Assembly (NCBI GenBank): GCA_038229295.1
Contig: JBBROO010000007.1
Coordinates: 1-64,000, forward strand
Reading direction: 5' to 3'
Source of the DNA: JAJPGZ01 sp038229295
GTDB lineage: Bacteria; Verrucomicrobiota; Verrucomicrobiia; Chthoniobacterales; UBA10450
Length of the DNA stretch: 64,000 nucleotides
In this document: positions 45,764 through 53,777 of the stretch, piece by piece
Layout: each line of letters starts with the position of its first letter
Numbering within the stretch: position 1 is the first letter of the stretch
Program-made: the position numbers and the translations under genes
Notes under the pieces: model-generated
Seen by the model: the letters and a program-made list of their open reading frames with translations, nothing else
What the model was told of the DNA's origin: nothing
Databases searched by the model: none

Positions 45764-46558
45764 TTGCCTCTCGGCGAAACGGAGTTCAGGGTCTTCTCGC
45801 AATTTGGCGACGACGGCATCATTCAATATCTGATCCACCGTCTCCATCCCCTGCCCGATTCGTTCGTTGAATTTGGCGTCGAGAATTATCGGGAATCAAA
45901 CACGCGCTTTCTGCTCGTGAACAACAACTGGCGCGGCCTGGTCATGGATGGAAATCGGGAGTCCATCCATTACATTCAGCGCGATGAAATTTACTGGCGT
46001 CACACCCTCGTCGCGCGCCATGCGTTTATCGATCGCGACAATATCGATGAGCTTTTGCGCGACGCCGGGTTTAGCGGAGAGATCGGACTTCTTAGCATCG
46101 ACATCGATGGCAATGACTATTGGGTTTGGGACAAGATCGACATCGTTAGGCCGATAATCGTCATCGTGGAATACAACAGCATCTTCGGCCCCGATCTCGC
46201 CGTGACCATTCCCTACGACTCGAAGTTCGATCGTCATCGCGCGCACCACTCCGGACAATTTTGGGGCGCTTCGTTATCAGCGTTGACGTCGCTTGCAAAT
46301 CAAAAAGGCTACGCGCTCATCGGCTGCAACAGCGCCGGCAACAACGCTTACTTCGTGCGCAACGATAAGATCGACAAGTTGCCCGTCGTTTCCGCGGGCA
46401 CGGCTTTTGTCGATGCACGGTTCCGCGATTCGCGAGATAAAAAAGGCAATCTCACTTTCCGCACCGGGCCGGAACGCTTGCAAGAGATCGCCACGCTTGA
46501 AGTTTATGATTTGCGACAGAACAAACTCGCACGGCTTGATTCGCTCATTCCAGCATGA
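45764..46558 (+). CDS. Glycan-cluster protein of unknown function (FkbM-like fold suspected)
   Basis: The 264-residue protein has FRVFSQFGDDGIIQYLIHRL, SFVEFGVENYRESNTRFLLV, GLLSIDIDGNDYWVWDKIDI and NPTAFVD-like ends (VVSAGTAFVDARFRDSRDKK). The pattern resembles SAM-methyltransferase-fold proteins often found in surface-polysaccharide loci. No catalytic motif is certain. The start is unclear. TTG 45764 is the first usual start, but about 28 plausible codons upstream (NLRAGEAPLP) look coding, so translation may begin earlier at an unusual codon. It overlaps the cupin gene by ATGA. Confidence 0.6.
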   Translation: MPLGETEFRVFSQFGDDGIIQYLIHRLHPLPDSFVEFGVENYRESNTRFLLVNNNWRGLVMDGNRESIHYIQRDEIYWRHTLVARHAFIDRDNIDELLRDAGFSGEIGLLSIDIDGNDYWVWDKIDIVRPIIVIVEYNSIFGPDLAVTIPYDSKFDRHRAHHSGQFWGASLSALTSLANQKGYALIGCNSAGNNAYFVRNDKIDKLPVVSAGTAFVDARFRDSRDKKGNLTFRTGPERLQEIATLEVYDLRQNKLARLDSLIPA

Positions 46559-46971
46559 GCGCGGAAATCATCACTTTCAACGGCATCAAATACGCCGAAA
46601 TCATTCGCGCTGATGCGCGCGTCGAGAAAACGCGCTTCTTTTCGCCGCCAGAGTCATCGTTCCAATTCGGCTTGCTCACGCACAAAGCCGGCTTCTTCGA
46701 ACCGCCGCATTATCACAAACCGTTCCCGCGTGAAGTTGTCGATCTTCAACAAATGTTCGTCATGCAGCGCGGCGAAATCGTGATCGAACTTTACAATGAC
46801 GAAGGCGACCTCCTGCGCGAAATCAATCTGCGCACGGGCGACGCCATCGTTTTGATCCACGGCGTGCATGCGCTGCGAGTGGTCGAGGATTTTCAAGCCA
46901 TCAGCGTCAAACAAGGCCCGTTTCTTGGTTCGGAGAACGATAAGGTCCTTGTCGATCTTGCGAAAAAATGA
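46555..46971 (+). CDS. WxcM-like cupin protein
   Basis: The 138-residue single-cupin protein has GLLTHKAGFFEPPHYHKPFP (His-rich metal or substrate site), DLQQMFVMQRGEIVIELYND and TGDAIVLIHGVHALRVVEDF. Cupins of this kind in sugar loci isomerise or bind keto-sugar nucleotides (WxcM/FdtA relatives). The aminotransferase encoded next would use such a keto-sugar, as in Fuc3N or Qui3N synthesis; this is inference. Both borders are four-base ATGA overlaps. Two AAGATCGACA copies (46737, 46950) write Val-Asp-Leu. Confidence 0.82.
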   Translation: MSAEIITFNGIKYAEIIRADARVEKTRFFSPPESSFQFGLLTHKAGFFEPPHYHKPFPREVVDLQQMFVMQRGEIVIELYNDEGDLLREINLRTGDAIVLIHGVHALRVVEDFQAISVKQGPFLGSENDKVLVDLAKK

Positions 46972-48074
46972 TCCCCGTTTTCGAACCTGACTTTGGCGAA
47001 GAAGAAATCGCGGCCGTCACCGAGGCGATGCGGCGCGGCGAGATTTCCGGCTCGTTCGGTGAATCAATTCCGCGATTCGAAGAAGCCTTCGCCGCTTATT
47101 GCGGATGCAAATACGGAATCGCGGTCAGCAACGGCACGGTTGCGCTCCATCTCGCTGTCGCCTCTCTCGATCTTCCGACGGGCGACGAAATTCTGGTCAG
47201 CGCTTCGACCAACATCGCGACCGCGCTCGCCGCCTATCACAACAATCTCATTCCGGTCCCGGTCGATTCCGAAGCACGCACCTGGAATTTAGATGTCGAT
47301 CTAATCGAGGATCTCATCACCCCGCGCACGCGCGCAATCATTCCGGTTCATCTTTTCGGTCACCCGATCGACATGGACCGCCTGTGCGAGATCGCGCAAA
47401 AACATAAACTCGCTGTCATCGAAGATTGCGCGGAATCGCACGGGGCCGATTGCCGCGGACGGATGACCGGCAGTTTCGGCGAGATGGGATGTTTCAGCTT
47501 TTACGCCAACAAAGTCATTACCACCGGCGAAGGCGGAATGATCCTAACGAATGACGAGAAACTGGCCGAACGATTGAAACTGTTGCGGAATTTGGGTTTC
47601 ACCACTCCGCGGTTTCGGCACGAGATGGCCGCGTACAATTTCCGAATGACCGGATATACCGCCGCGATGGGCGTAGTTCAGTGCGGCAAGATCGACAAGG
47701 TGGTCGCGAAAAAAATTCGCGTTGCCGAAACTTATGACCGGCATCTCGGCGGAATCAGTGGATTGCAATTACCAGCTCCGTGCAAAATCGGCCGCCACGT
47801 TTACTGGATGTATGGCGTAGTCGTGGAAGACACCTTCAAATTAACGCGCGACGAACTTACCATGCAATTGCGCGACGCCGGAATCGACACACGCACCTTC
47901 TTTTGCCCAATGAATCTGCAACCGTGTCTGCAAAAGCAACCCGGCTTCCGGCCCGTTTCCTGCCCGGTCGCGGAGAGGCTCTGGACTAACGGATTTTATT
48001 TACCATCCAGTCCGAAACTCACGGACGAAACCATTCAGCACATCGCCGCAACCATTCGCCGTCTCTCGGCATGA
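46968..48074 (+). CDS. DegT/DnrJ/EryC1 sugar aminotransferase (second)
   Basis: The 368-residue PLP enzyme starts MIPVFEPDFGEEEIAAVTEA. It has GIAVSNGTVALHLAVASLDL, IIPVHLFGHPIDMDRLCEIA, AVIEDCAESHGADCRGRMTG and the PLP Lys in CFSFYANKVITTGEGGMILT. It aminates a keto-sugar, probably the product of the preceding cupin. It resembles PerA/RfbE-type enzymes (SASTNIATALAAYHNNL). It overlaps both neighbours by four bases. Confidence 0.9.
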   Translation: MIPVFEPDFGEEEIAAVTEAMRRGEISGSFGESIPRFEEAFAAYCGCKYGIAVSNGTVALHLAVASLDLPTGDEILVSASTNIATALAAYHNNLIPVPVDSEARTWNLDVDLIEDLITPRTRAIIPVHLFGHPIDMDRLCEIAQKHKLAVIEDCAESHGADCRGRMTGSFGEMGCFSFYANKVITTGEGGMILTNDEKLAERLKLLRNLGFTTPRFRHEMAAYNFRMTGYTAAMGVVQCGKIDKVVAKKIRVAETYDRHLGGISGLQLPAPCKIGRHVYWMYGVVVEDTFKLTRDELTMQLRDAGIDTRTFFCPMNLQPCLQKQPGFRPVSCPVAERLWTNGFYLPSSPKLTDETIQHIAATIRRLSA

Positions 48075-48835
48075 GCTCTTACGTCGGCCGCCATGCGGAG
48101 CTCTACGATCTGTTTTACGCTGACAAAACGTATCCCGCGGAAGCGGAATTTGTAGGTCGATGTTTCAAAAAATTTTCCGATCGAGAAACGCGAACCGTTT
48201 TGGAGCTGGCCTGCGGAACGGGCCGCCATGCTTTCGAATTGGAGAAACTCGGCTACGACATCACGGCGACCGATTACTCACCCGATATGTTGCAGGTCGC
48301 GCAACAGCGCGCGCGAGAGAGCGACTCAAAAGTTCGCTTCGCTAAGATCGACATGAGAACGCTGCCCGCTTCGGCGACTGAATATGACGCGGCGATATGC
48401 TTGTTCGATTCCATCGGCTATTTGCAGACTAACGACGCCCTGTCGGAAATGTTCGCCGGCGTTTGGCATTGCCTGCGTCCGGGCGGACTCTTCATCTTCG
48501 AATTCTGGCACGATGCGGCGATGTTAGGCGGATATTCGCCCCAGCGATTTCGCCGCTGGCCCGCGGCGAATGGCGAAGTGCTGCGCCTTTCGGAGACAAC
48601 GCTAGATCGACAACGCAATCTCGCGAAAGTCGATTACACCATTCACGAGCTGAAAAAAGACGGCAGCTATTCGACGCTTCGCGAAACGCAAACGAACCGG
48701 TATTTTTCAATCGCAGAGATGCGCACATTTCTTTCCGACACAAAACTTGAGCCGCTAAGATTTTTTTCGGGCTTTCACGAAGAGGAATCAATCAGCGCCG
48801 ACACCTGGCATGTCGTCGCCGTCGCGCGCAAATGA
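48071..48835 (+). CDS. Class I SAM methyltransferase
   Basis: The 254-residue protein has HAELYDLFYADKTYPAEAEF, motif I (VLELACGTGRHAFELEKLGY), then DITATDYSPDMLQVAQQRAR and VWHCLRPGGLFIFEFWHDAA. It is a Methyltransf_25/11-type enzyme, probably modifying a sugar N or O atom after the amination step. It lies between the aminotransferase and a glycosyltransferase, with four-base overlaps on both sides. Confidence 0.87.
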   Translation: MSSYVGRHAELYDLFYADKTYPAEAEFVGRCFKKFSDRETRTVLELACGTGRHAFELEKLGYDITATDYSPDMLQVAQQRARESDSKVRFAKIDMRTLPASATEYDAAICLFDSIGYLQTNDALSEMFAGVWHCLRPGGLFIFEFWHDAAMLGGYSPQRFRRWPAANGEVLRLSETTLDRQRNLAKVDYTIHELKKDGSYSTLRETQTNRYFSIAEMRTFLSDTKLEPLRFFSGFHEEESISADTWHVVAVARK

Positions 48836-49983
48836 GAGTCGGTATCCTGTCACCGGTCGCGGCCGAAAATCTTGGCGGCGGCCACACCTTTGACCATGAA
48901 ATTTTCGAACGTGTGCTGGATTGTGCGGATGGCTCAAAACATGAGTTCGTTATCTTTGATCGAAATGCAAAGGCGAAGTCGCTGTGGCCGCAGTTTCAAC
49001 ATGTCGATCTTACGCGGCCGCGCCTGGCTCGCCGGGCGCGTGGTTATCCGTGGGAGCAAAAATGGATCGGCGAAATACTGAAGCGCGAAAAGATCGAGTT
49101 CTTTCTCAACACCAGTTTCGAGACCATCACCGTCGATATTCCATTTCTGGTGGTGGTGCTGGATCTGCAGCACCGGTTGCAACCATTTTTTCCGGAAGTG
49201 AGCGCGGACGGTGTTTGGAAAAGCCGTGAGAATTTCTTCGCGCAGACTTTAAAGCGCGCGGCCTTCGTTATCGTCGGCACGGACGCCGGCCGAGAGGAAG
49301 TCACGACCTTTTATGGCGTGGCTAACGAACGGATTCGAAAGCTTCCTCATCCGACACCGCAATTCGCGCTCGCAGAAATCGTGGCCGATCGCAGCGCGCT
49401 CGCGCAATACGAACTGCCGCGCGATTACGTTTTCTATCCGGCGCAGTTTTGGAGCCACAAAAATCACATCGGCCTGTTGCACGCCATTTTGGAATTAAAA
49501 CAGAACGACAATTTGCGGCTTCCCGTTGTGTTCACCGGATCGGACCACGGAAACGAAGGTCATGTTCGCAGATTCGTGCAGGATCGACAACTATACGACC
49601 AGGTCCATTTTCTTGGTCATGTCTCGCGCGAAACTTTACGTGCGCTGTATCAAAACGCTTTCGCGCTCTGCTATCCCAGCTTCTTTGGTCCGGAGAATTT
49701 TCCGCCATTGGAAGCCTTCGCCTTAGGTTGCCCGGTCATTGCGGCAGATGTCCCGGGCGCGGGCGAACAGTTTGGCGACGCCGCCATTCTCGTGAATCCG
49801 GCTAACGAATCCGAAATCGCGCAGGCGCTCAAAGCCGTTTATCACGACAAAGCGAAACGCGACGAGCTGATTGTTCGCGGAAAAGAGCGCGCGCGTCGAT
49901 TCACCGGCGCCGACTTCGCCAAAGGATTGATCGCACTGCTCGATGAGTTTCAATCGATCCGGCGTTGCTGGCCGAGCGCATGA
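48832..49983 (+). CDS. GT4-family glycosyltransferase
   Basis: The 383-residue enzyme starts MRVGILSPVAAENLGGGHTF. It contains FLVVVLDLQHRLQPFFPEVS, DYVFYPAQFWSHKNHIGLLH, VHFLGHVSRETLRALYQNAF and the donor-binding end CYPSFFGPENFPPLEAFALG followed by CPVIAADVPGAGEQF. The layout is that of GT4 enzymes of surface-glycan loci. It overlaps the next gene by four bases. One AAGATCGACA copy (49002) is present. Confidence 0.87.
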   Translation: MRVGILSPVAAENLGGGHTFDHEIFERVLDCADGSKHEFVIFDRNAKAKSLWPQFQHVDLTRPRLARRARGYPWEQKWIGEILKREKIEFFLNTSFETITVDIPFLVVVLDLQHRLQPFFPEVSADGVWKSRENFFAQTLKRAAFVIVGTDAGREEVTTFYGVANERIRKLPHPTPQFALAEIVADRSALAQYELPRDYVFYPAQFWSHKNHIGLLHAILELKQNDNLRLPVVFTGSDHGNEGHVRRFVQDRQLYDQVHFLGHVSRETLRALYQNAFALCYPSFFGPENFPPLEAFALGCPVIAADVPGAGEQFGDAAILVNPANESEIAQALKAVYHDKAKRDELIVRGKERARRFTGADFAKGLIALLDEFQSIRRCWPSA

Positions 49984-51050
49984 GCGCTGCGAAAGTTTCG
50001 TTGCTCTTGCCGTGCTTGAATGCGCGGGAATTTCTCGAACCCCGAATCGATTCGATCCTGGCCCAAACACATTCCAATTGGGAAGCGATCGTTCTCGATA
50101 GCGGTTCGACCGATGGCAGTTGGGAATTTTTCCAATCAATCGCGGCGACGGATCCGCGATTTCAACTTCATCAAGTCCCCCGCGAAGGTGTGTATGCGGC
50201 GCTGAATCGCGGCGTGCAACTCGCGACCGGCGAATTTCTGAGCGTTGCTACTTGTGACGACACGACCGATCCTGAATTTCTCGAGGCGATGCTGGCAGCG
50301 TTTGCGCACTGCCCGCAAGCGGGAATTGCTGCTTGCGATGCGCGATTGATTAATCGCGATGATGTCGATCTTTCCGCTAAGGATCTCGCTGATTATTTGT
50401 CGGCTCGCGGAATCACGGAATTACTGGACGCGGGCAGCGTGCGCGGCGGTTATCCAAGACAAAACGAAAAGACCAATTACCGGCCGGTCCCTCACGATTG
50501 CCTGCTGCACTTCGAATTGCGCAGCGTTTACTTTTCTTTGACGCAACTGCTCGTTCGCACAGAACTGGCGAAAGCGGGCGCACCTTTCGACACCACGGTT
50601 GGTTCGATCGGCGACTTTGGCTGGTTACTCAATCTCACCAACGCGAACGGGACCGTTCACATCCCGAAAAAACTGGCGACGTGGCGCTTTCACGGGGATC
50701 AACTCAGCATCCGTTCTGACGATTCGCGCAAGATCGATATGAAGATGATGTACGAACGCGCTCTGCCCGAAATTTACAAACGCCATCAGTCCATCCTGAC
50801 GCGGAATGACTGCGCCGCGCTTTTGCTGCCTTGCAAAACTTCACTCGCAAAATCTTTCGTTAAGCAAGTTGCCTGGAGATTGGAAGCCGTCATCTGTCTT
50901 TTGTCGATGTTCTTTGAGCGCCCCGCCGGTACTGTGCGAGCAGTCCATCGCGCTCGCTTTCGAATCGGAACGCTGAAGCAATCGCTCGTGCCGATGATGC
51001 TGCGAAGGCTCGGCTCTTTCCCGAGCAGTGTAACTTCACGAAATAATTGA
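49980..51050 (+). CDS. GT2-family glycosyltransferase (last gene of glycan cluster)
   Basis: The 356-residue protein has KVSLLLPCLNAREFLEPRID, SILAQTHSNWEAIVLDSGST, DGSWEF and VATCDDTTDPEFLEAMLAAF, the GT-A fold with the acidic metal-binding pair. The start ATG 49980 overlaps the previous stop by four bases. The copy at 50363 is the last exact AAGATCGACA repeat before a gap of about 9 kb. The 3' end (51007-51052, with hairpin GCTCGG-CTCTTT-CCGAGC) is imperfectly repeated at 52083-52130. Confidence 0.87.
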   Translation: MSAAKVSLLLPCLNAREFLEPRIDSILAQTHSNWEAIVLDSGSTDGSWEFFQSIAATDPRFQLHQVPREGVYAALNRGVQLATGEFLSVATCDDTTDPEFLEAMLAAFAHCPQAGIAACDARLINRDDVDLSAKDLADYLSARGITELLDAGSVRGGYPRQNEKTNYRPVPHDCLLHFELRSVYFSLTQLLVRTELAKAGAPFDTTVGSIGDFGWLLNLTNANGTVHIPKKLATWRFHGDQLSIRSDDSRKIDMKMMYERALPEIYKRHQSILTRNDCAALLLPCKTSLAKSFVKQVAWRLEAVICLLSMFFERPAGTVRAVHRARFRIGTLKQSLVPMMLRRLGSFPSSVTSRNN

Positions 51051-51056
51051 GTCATT

Positions 51057-51101
51057 CTCGGATGTCCGAGGCCCCCAAAGCATTGCCCACAAGGGCAATG
51101 C
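51057..51101 (+). terminator. Two hairpins after the glycan cluster
   Basis: CTCGGA-TG-TCCGAG (51057-51070) is followed by a perfect 9-bp stem GCATTGCCC-ACAA-GGGCAATGC (51080-51101). They lie directly after the stop of the last glycan gene and probably end its transcription. No T-run follows. Confidence 0.5.
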
Positions 51102-51108
51102 AGGGCAT

Positions 51109-51378
51109 TTGCACGGCGAGGTGTTGTTCCGTTTGTGCGCGAACACGGACCCGGCGCGCGATTCCACCGTCATTAAAAATCCGAGCGACTCACTCGATCA
51201 CGCGACGAGCGAACAGAACATCGGATCGCACATGGGTTTTGACGCGACCCGAAAATTACCGGGCGAAAATCATCACCGGCCGTGGCCAGAGTTGCTCAAG
51301 ATGACGGAAGAAGCGCAGGCTTTGGTCGATGCGCTGCAAAAGAAAACGGAGCATGCGAGTGTCAATAATAAGCTCTGA
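51109..51378 (+). pseudogene. C-terminal fragment of a UbiD-family decarboxylase
   Basis: The fragment encodes about 89 residues: MHGEVLFRLCANTDPARDS, SDSLDHATSEQNIGSHMGFD, ATRKLPGENHHRPWPELLKM, ending ASVNNKL. These match the C-terminal part of UbiD/MenD-type prenylated-flavin decarboxylases, which are normally about 450-600 residues. No N-terminal part is seen upstream, where the glycan cluster and two hairpins lie instead. It is therefore a remnant of a gene lost by rearrangement at the border of the accessory patch. Confidence 0.7.
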
Positions 51379-51428
51379 CCCCTTTTCTCTTTTCTCCTTT
51401 TTTCGTAACCATTCCAAATTCCCACCGC

Positions 51429-51815
51429 TTACGGTACAACGCCAAGCCTCAGGCTCCATAACAGAAAGATAAATGAGAGCCCGATATATAGCCCAACAAT
51501 TGCCCCTCCGACGACACTTCCACCTCGCGTCTCGTCTCGAAACTGCTCGCCAATTTGCTTAAATCGGCCGCGATGCACTAATACCCAGTATTGTGGCAAT
51601 GCTAACAGGGCGATAAAGGAGAAAATCTCAAGCTTCGAAAAGTGCCGCACAATGCGCGCTCCCGCGTAGTAATTTACAAGCCCTAATACGAAGCCAATGT
51701 TCATTCCCTGTGCAAGTATCATCAAGCCGAGCGCGGTATATTCGGGCGCGGGATCGAATAAGGCTCTTTCGAAGCGATAAAGTTTGTAAAAAACGTATTT
51801 GTAAGCGCGGATCAT
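51429..51815 (-). CDS. Membrane protein of unknown function
   Basis: The 128-residue protein has three hydrophobic segments (LGLMILAQGMNIGFVLGLVN, IFSFIALLALPQYWVLVH and GGAIVGLYIGLSFIFLLWSL). No family is recognised. It is the last of four small membrane-protein genes downstream of the Rhs gene on the same strand. The sequence has fewer GC-rich codons than the core genes and no AAGATCGACA copy, as in the rest of the 51-59 kb patch. Confidence 0.6.
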   Translation of the reverse strand: MIRAYKYVFYKLYRFERALFDPAPEYTALGLMILAQGMNIGFVLGLVNYYAGARIVRHFSKLEIFSFIALLALPQYWVLVHRGRFKQIGEQFRDETRGGSVVGGAIVGLYIGLSFIFLLWSLRLGVVP

Positions 51816-51849
51816 CGTATCATAGGAAAACCTCCTTGCAGGTGCCCGC

Positions 51850-52053
51850 TCATGGGCCCGGCTGAAACCAAAATCCTTCTTCCATTCGCAACGCCTGCAT
51901 CACCCCGTAATTTTCGAGACCTATCGTCCCATCGATGATCGAAAACTCTGTTGATACCAGAATTCCTGGAGGACCAAGAAAACTTGCCGCATCGACACCA
52001 AGTCTAGTACTCTCGAAGAATACGTCGCTTGGATCCTGAATCATATTTTCCAC
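51850..52053 (-). CDS. Short ORF, possible remnant of an Rhs tip
   Basis: The 67-residue frame has DPSDVFFESTRLGVDAASFL and STEFSIIDGTIGLENYGVMQ. The LGVDAASF pattern recalls the segment after the core of polymorphic toxins, but similarity is weak. The frame stays open some codons upstream (SGYLSVEN), so the true gene could be longer or broken. No function is assigned. Confidence 0.3.
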   Translation of the reverse strand: MENMIQDPSDVFFESTRLGVDAASFLGPPGILVSTEFSIIDGTIGLENYGVMQALRMEEGFWFQPGP

Positions 52054-52082
52054 TGATAGGTACCCACTCGCTAGGAAGCTAG

Positions 52083-52104
52083 GGCTCGGGCTCTTTCCCG
52101 AGCC
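52083..52104. repeat. Hairpin within an imperfect copy of the glycan-cluster end
   Basis: The stem GGCTCGGG-CTCTTT-CCCGAGCC sits in a segment (52083-52130) that resembles 51007-51052 at the 3' end of the glycosyltransferase gene. Both copies go on to a CGAAA-AATTGAGT type end. The two copies flank about 1 kb carrying the ubiD fragment, one membrane-protein gene and the short ORF at 51850. Confidence 0.55.
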
Positions 52105-52130
52105 GCTGCAACTCCGCGAAACAATTGAGT

Positions 52131-52220
52131 GGCGAAAAGGCGCACAAACTTTACGAACGAGACGGCTACACGAGTAACGGGTTTCGTTTCGTGAAAAGTC
52201 TGCCGATGCCCGCTGACTAG
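52131..52220 (+). pseudogene. C-terminal coding remnant (possible acetyltransferase end)
   Basis: The plus frame reads GEKAHKLYERDGYTSNGF, then RFVKSLPMPAD and a TAG stop. KLYERDGYTSNGF looks like the end of a GNAT acetyltransferase, but the body of the gene is absent. The stop codon is part of a TAGATCGACA variant repeat (52219). The rest of the gap 52054-52346 shows only the hairpin at 52083 and no gene. Confidence 0.3.
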
Positions 52221-52346
52221 ATCGACAGTGAGCCGGTTAGGCCGCTCCCAAATGTCAAAGGTTTAGATTTGAACCCTTTCCTTTCTCCGTTGGGAGGCAA
52301 AACGGAAAGTTGCGGGAAAGAAAGTGAATTCAATAAAGGCCAGCGG

Positions 52347-52757
52347 TTAGTTGTATCGCCTGGTTAGGTCTTCTTGGCACCGTCGCCGAACGACGATGGT
52401 CAAAGGTGCAAACACGATGAAGATGACAGCGGAAATGATGACCCGCTCGCTGAAAGGCAAAATAATCCCCGTGTACGGAAGCACAAAAGGTGAAGTGGCA
52501 CAGGATACAAAGAGCACGATGAGCAGAAGCCACGTATGTCGGCGATTCTGTGCTGGCGTCGCAAGGGCAAAGCTGGGATCGCCGCCTCTCTTGACGCGTC
52601 GCTGCAGCCACACGACACTCCAAGCGCAGGTCGCGAAAACAAGGCCGAAGGGAATCTGCGTCCAGTCGGGTAGTCCTACTGTGCTGTGAAACAAGCCGAG
52701 ATACCCGAAGATGGCGCCGATGAGATATAGAAGATTGTATTGCGTGGATGCTTTCAT
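52347..52757 (-). CDS. Small four-helix membrane protein
   Basis: The 136-residue protein has four hydrophobic segments (YNLLYLIGAIFGYLGLFH, IPFGLVFATCAWSVVWL, WLLLIVLFVSCATSPFVLPY and VIISAVIFIVFAPLTIVV) and a basic C-terminus. No family is recognised. It lies in the set of small membrane-protein genes downstream of the Rhs gene, so it could be an immunity protein for a displaced Rhs tip. That is inference. Confidence 0.55.
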   Translation of the reverse strand: MKASTQYNLLYLIGAIFGYLGLFHSTVGLPDWTQIPFGLVFATCAWSVVWLQRRVKRGGDPSFALATPAQNRRHTWLLLIVLFVSCATSPFVLPYTGIILPFSERVIISAVIFIVFAPLTIVVRRRCQEDLTRRYN

Positions 52758-52818
52758 GAGGTCTAACTAGAATCAGATAGCGTCACTTCGCTGCGTGTTC
52801 TGAGACAACAACTGGCCG

Positions 52819-53247
52819 TTAAGCGCGTTCATCCTCGTCGACAATTGCGCGCGTGCTGCCACTTTGGCTTGTCGCGCGGGGTCTGCTCCTTAACAAAATA
52901 TAAAAAAGCGCAAACGAGACGATTGCGAACCATATCCACGCGGTTCGATTCTGGGCGAGCAACGCAATGAGGAGGAAAAAACCTGCGACGATACCAACAT
53001 ACGCCACACCAAAAGCGTATCTGATTTTCGTCTCGGCAGGCGTGACGAGATGATCTTCGCAAGCCTTCCATAACGACAATGCGCGCAGCCCAAAACCAAC
53101 GGCTACTAAGAACACTGCGCCCGCAGCGAGCTGCACGCGAGGCAGTTTAAAGCTCCCGGCGGCGGCCGCAACGATCAGCGATGTTACGGCTGTTAAGTAC
53201 GCGACGCTTTGCTCAACAACTAATCGAAGTCTTGGCTTGTCATTCAT
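52819..53247 (-). CDS. Small four-helix membrane protein
   Basis: The 142-residue protein has hydrophobic segments VAYLTAVTSLIVAAAAGSFK, VQLAAGAVFLVAVGFGLRAL, FGVAYVGIVAGFFLLIALLA and WIWFAIVSFALFYILL, followed by a polar tail (SRPRATSQSGSTRAIVDEDE). Function unknown. It follows a truncated repeat of the Rhs 3' end (53345-53393), which suggests it belonged to an earlier tip-immunity unit. Its start ATG 53247 is clear. Confidence 0.55.
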   Translation of the reverse strand: MNDKPRLRLVVEQSVAYLTAVTSLIVAAAAGSFKLPRVQLAAGAVFLVAVGFGLRALSLWKACEDHLVTPAETKIRYAFGVAYVGIVAGFFLLIALLAQNRTAWIWFAIVSFALFYILLRSRPRATSQSGSTRAIVDEDERA

Positions 53248-53344
53248 AGTTTGAAAGCAGGTTGCTGCCGCGAAACAAAAAGACGCACAATGAAATCGCA
53301 GTCACCGCAAGTCATACGTTAATAAGGCCAAACACCATCAGCGG

Positions 53345-53393
53345 GCCCATACTAATTAGTAAGGTTGCTTTGGCGGCGGATCCTGTTTTGCCC
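53345..53393 (-). repeat. Truncated copy of the Rhs 3' end and downstream gene start
   Basis: This segment repeats 53767-53813 closely (shared CCATACTAATTAG and AAGGTTGCTTTGGCGG). The original covers the last codons of the Rhs gene, the stop and the first codons of the membrane protein at 53413. In the copy the Rhs frame is out of step and the downstream frame reads only MGPLMVFGLINV before a stop. It is a remnant of a displaced Rhs-tail/partner unit. Confidence 0.7.
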
Positions 53394-53412
53394 CCACAAG
53401 CGGCGGCCAGCA

Positions 53413-53772
53413 TCAACGAATGCAGTGATAGGGTAAGCAAAGGAAATCATAACAAACGTTAGTCGTAGTGTGGATCGCGGAGGCGATGAATATTAAACCG
53501 GTTACATAGCTCGAGCTTCCGACGATTACGCCGAGGACGGTGAGCTTAACGAACCGTGCGACGGTCCACTTTCGCAGATTTTTCAGCGCCTTGTCATTCG
53601 CAGCACCGTCGCTGCGGCGAGTGAGAATGACTTGTTCGATCACTAATATTATCGTCAAAAACAAAAGTGCGGACACAATCGCCAGCGCGGCGACAAGGCC
53701 CATAAAAGTAAAATCGTTCGCTGCTAAATGCACGGTTATCGTAAGCAGGCCGGCTACCTTCAGCGCGCCCAT
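53413..53772 (-). CDS. Small membrane protein next to the Rhs gene, candidate immunity protein
   Basis: The 119-residue protein from ATG 53772 starts MGALKVAGLLTITVHLAAND. It has three hydrophobic stretches (FMGLVAALAIVSALLFLTII among them; VKLTVLGVIVGSSSYVTGLI later). It begins six bases after the Rhs stop, the usual place of an immunity gene for a polymorphic toxin. Its N-terminus is repeated as a truncated remnant at 53345. No family is recognised, and an immunity role is inference from position only. Confidence 0.6.
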   Translation of the reverse strand: MGALKVAGLLTITVHLAANDFTFMGLVAALAIVSALLFLTIILVIEQVILTRRSDGAANDKALKNLRKWTVARFVKLTVLGVIVGSSSYVTGLIFIASAIHTTTNVCYDFLCLPYHCIR

Positions 53773-53777
53773 ACTAA

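Noticed and set aside
53262..53462. Small plus-strand ORF opposite the displaced Rhs tail
   Set aside because: The minus strand carries the repeated tail and partner start, which explains the segment; the plus frame has no support.
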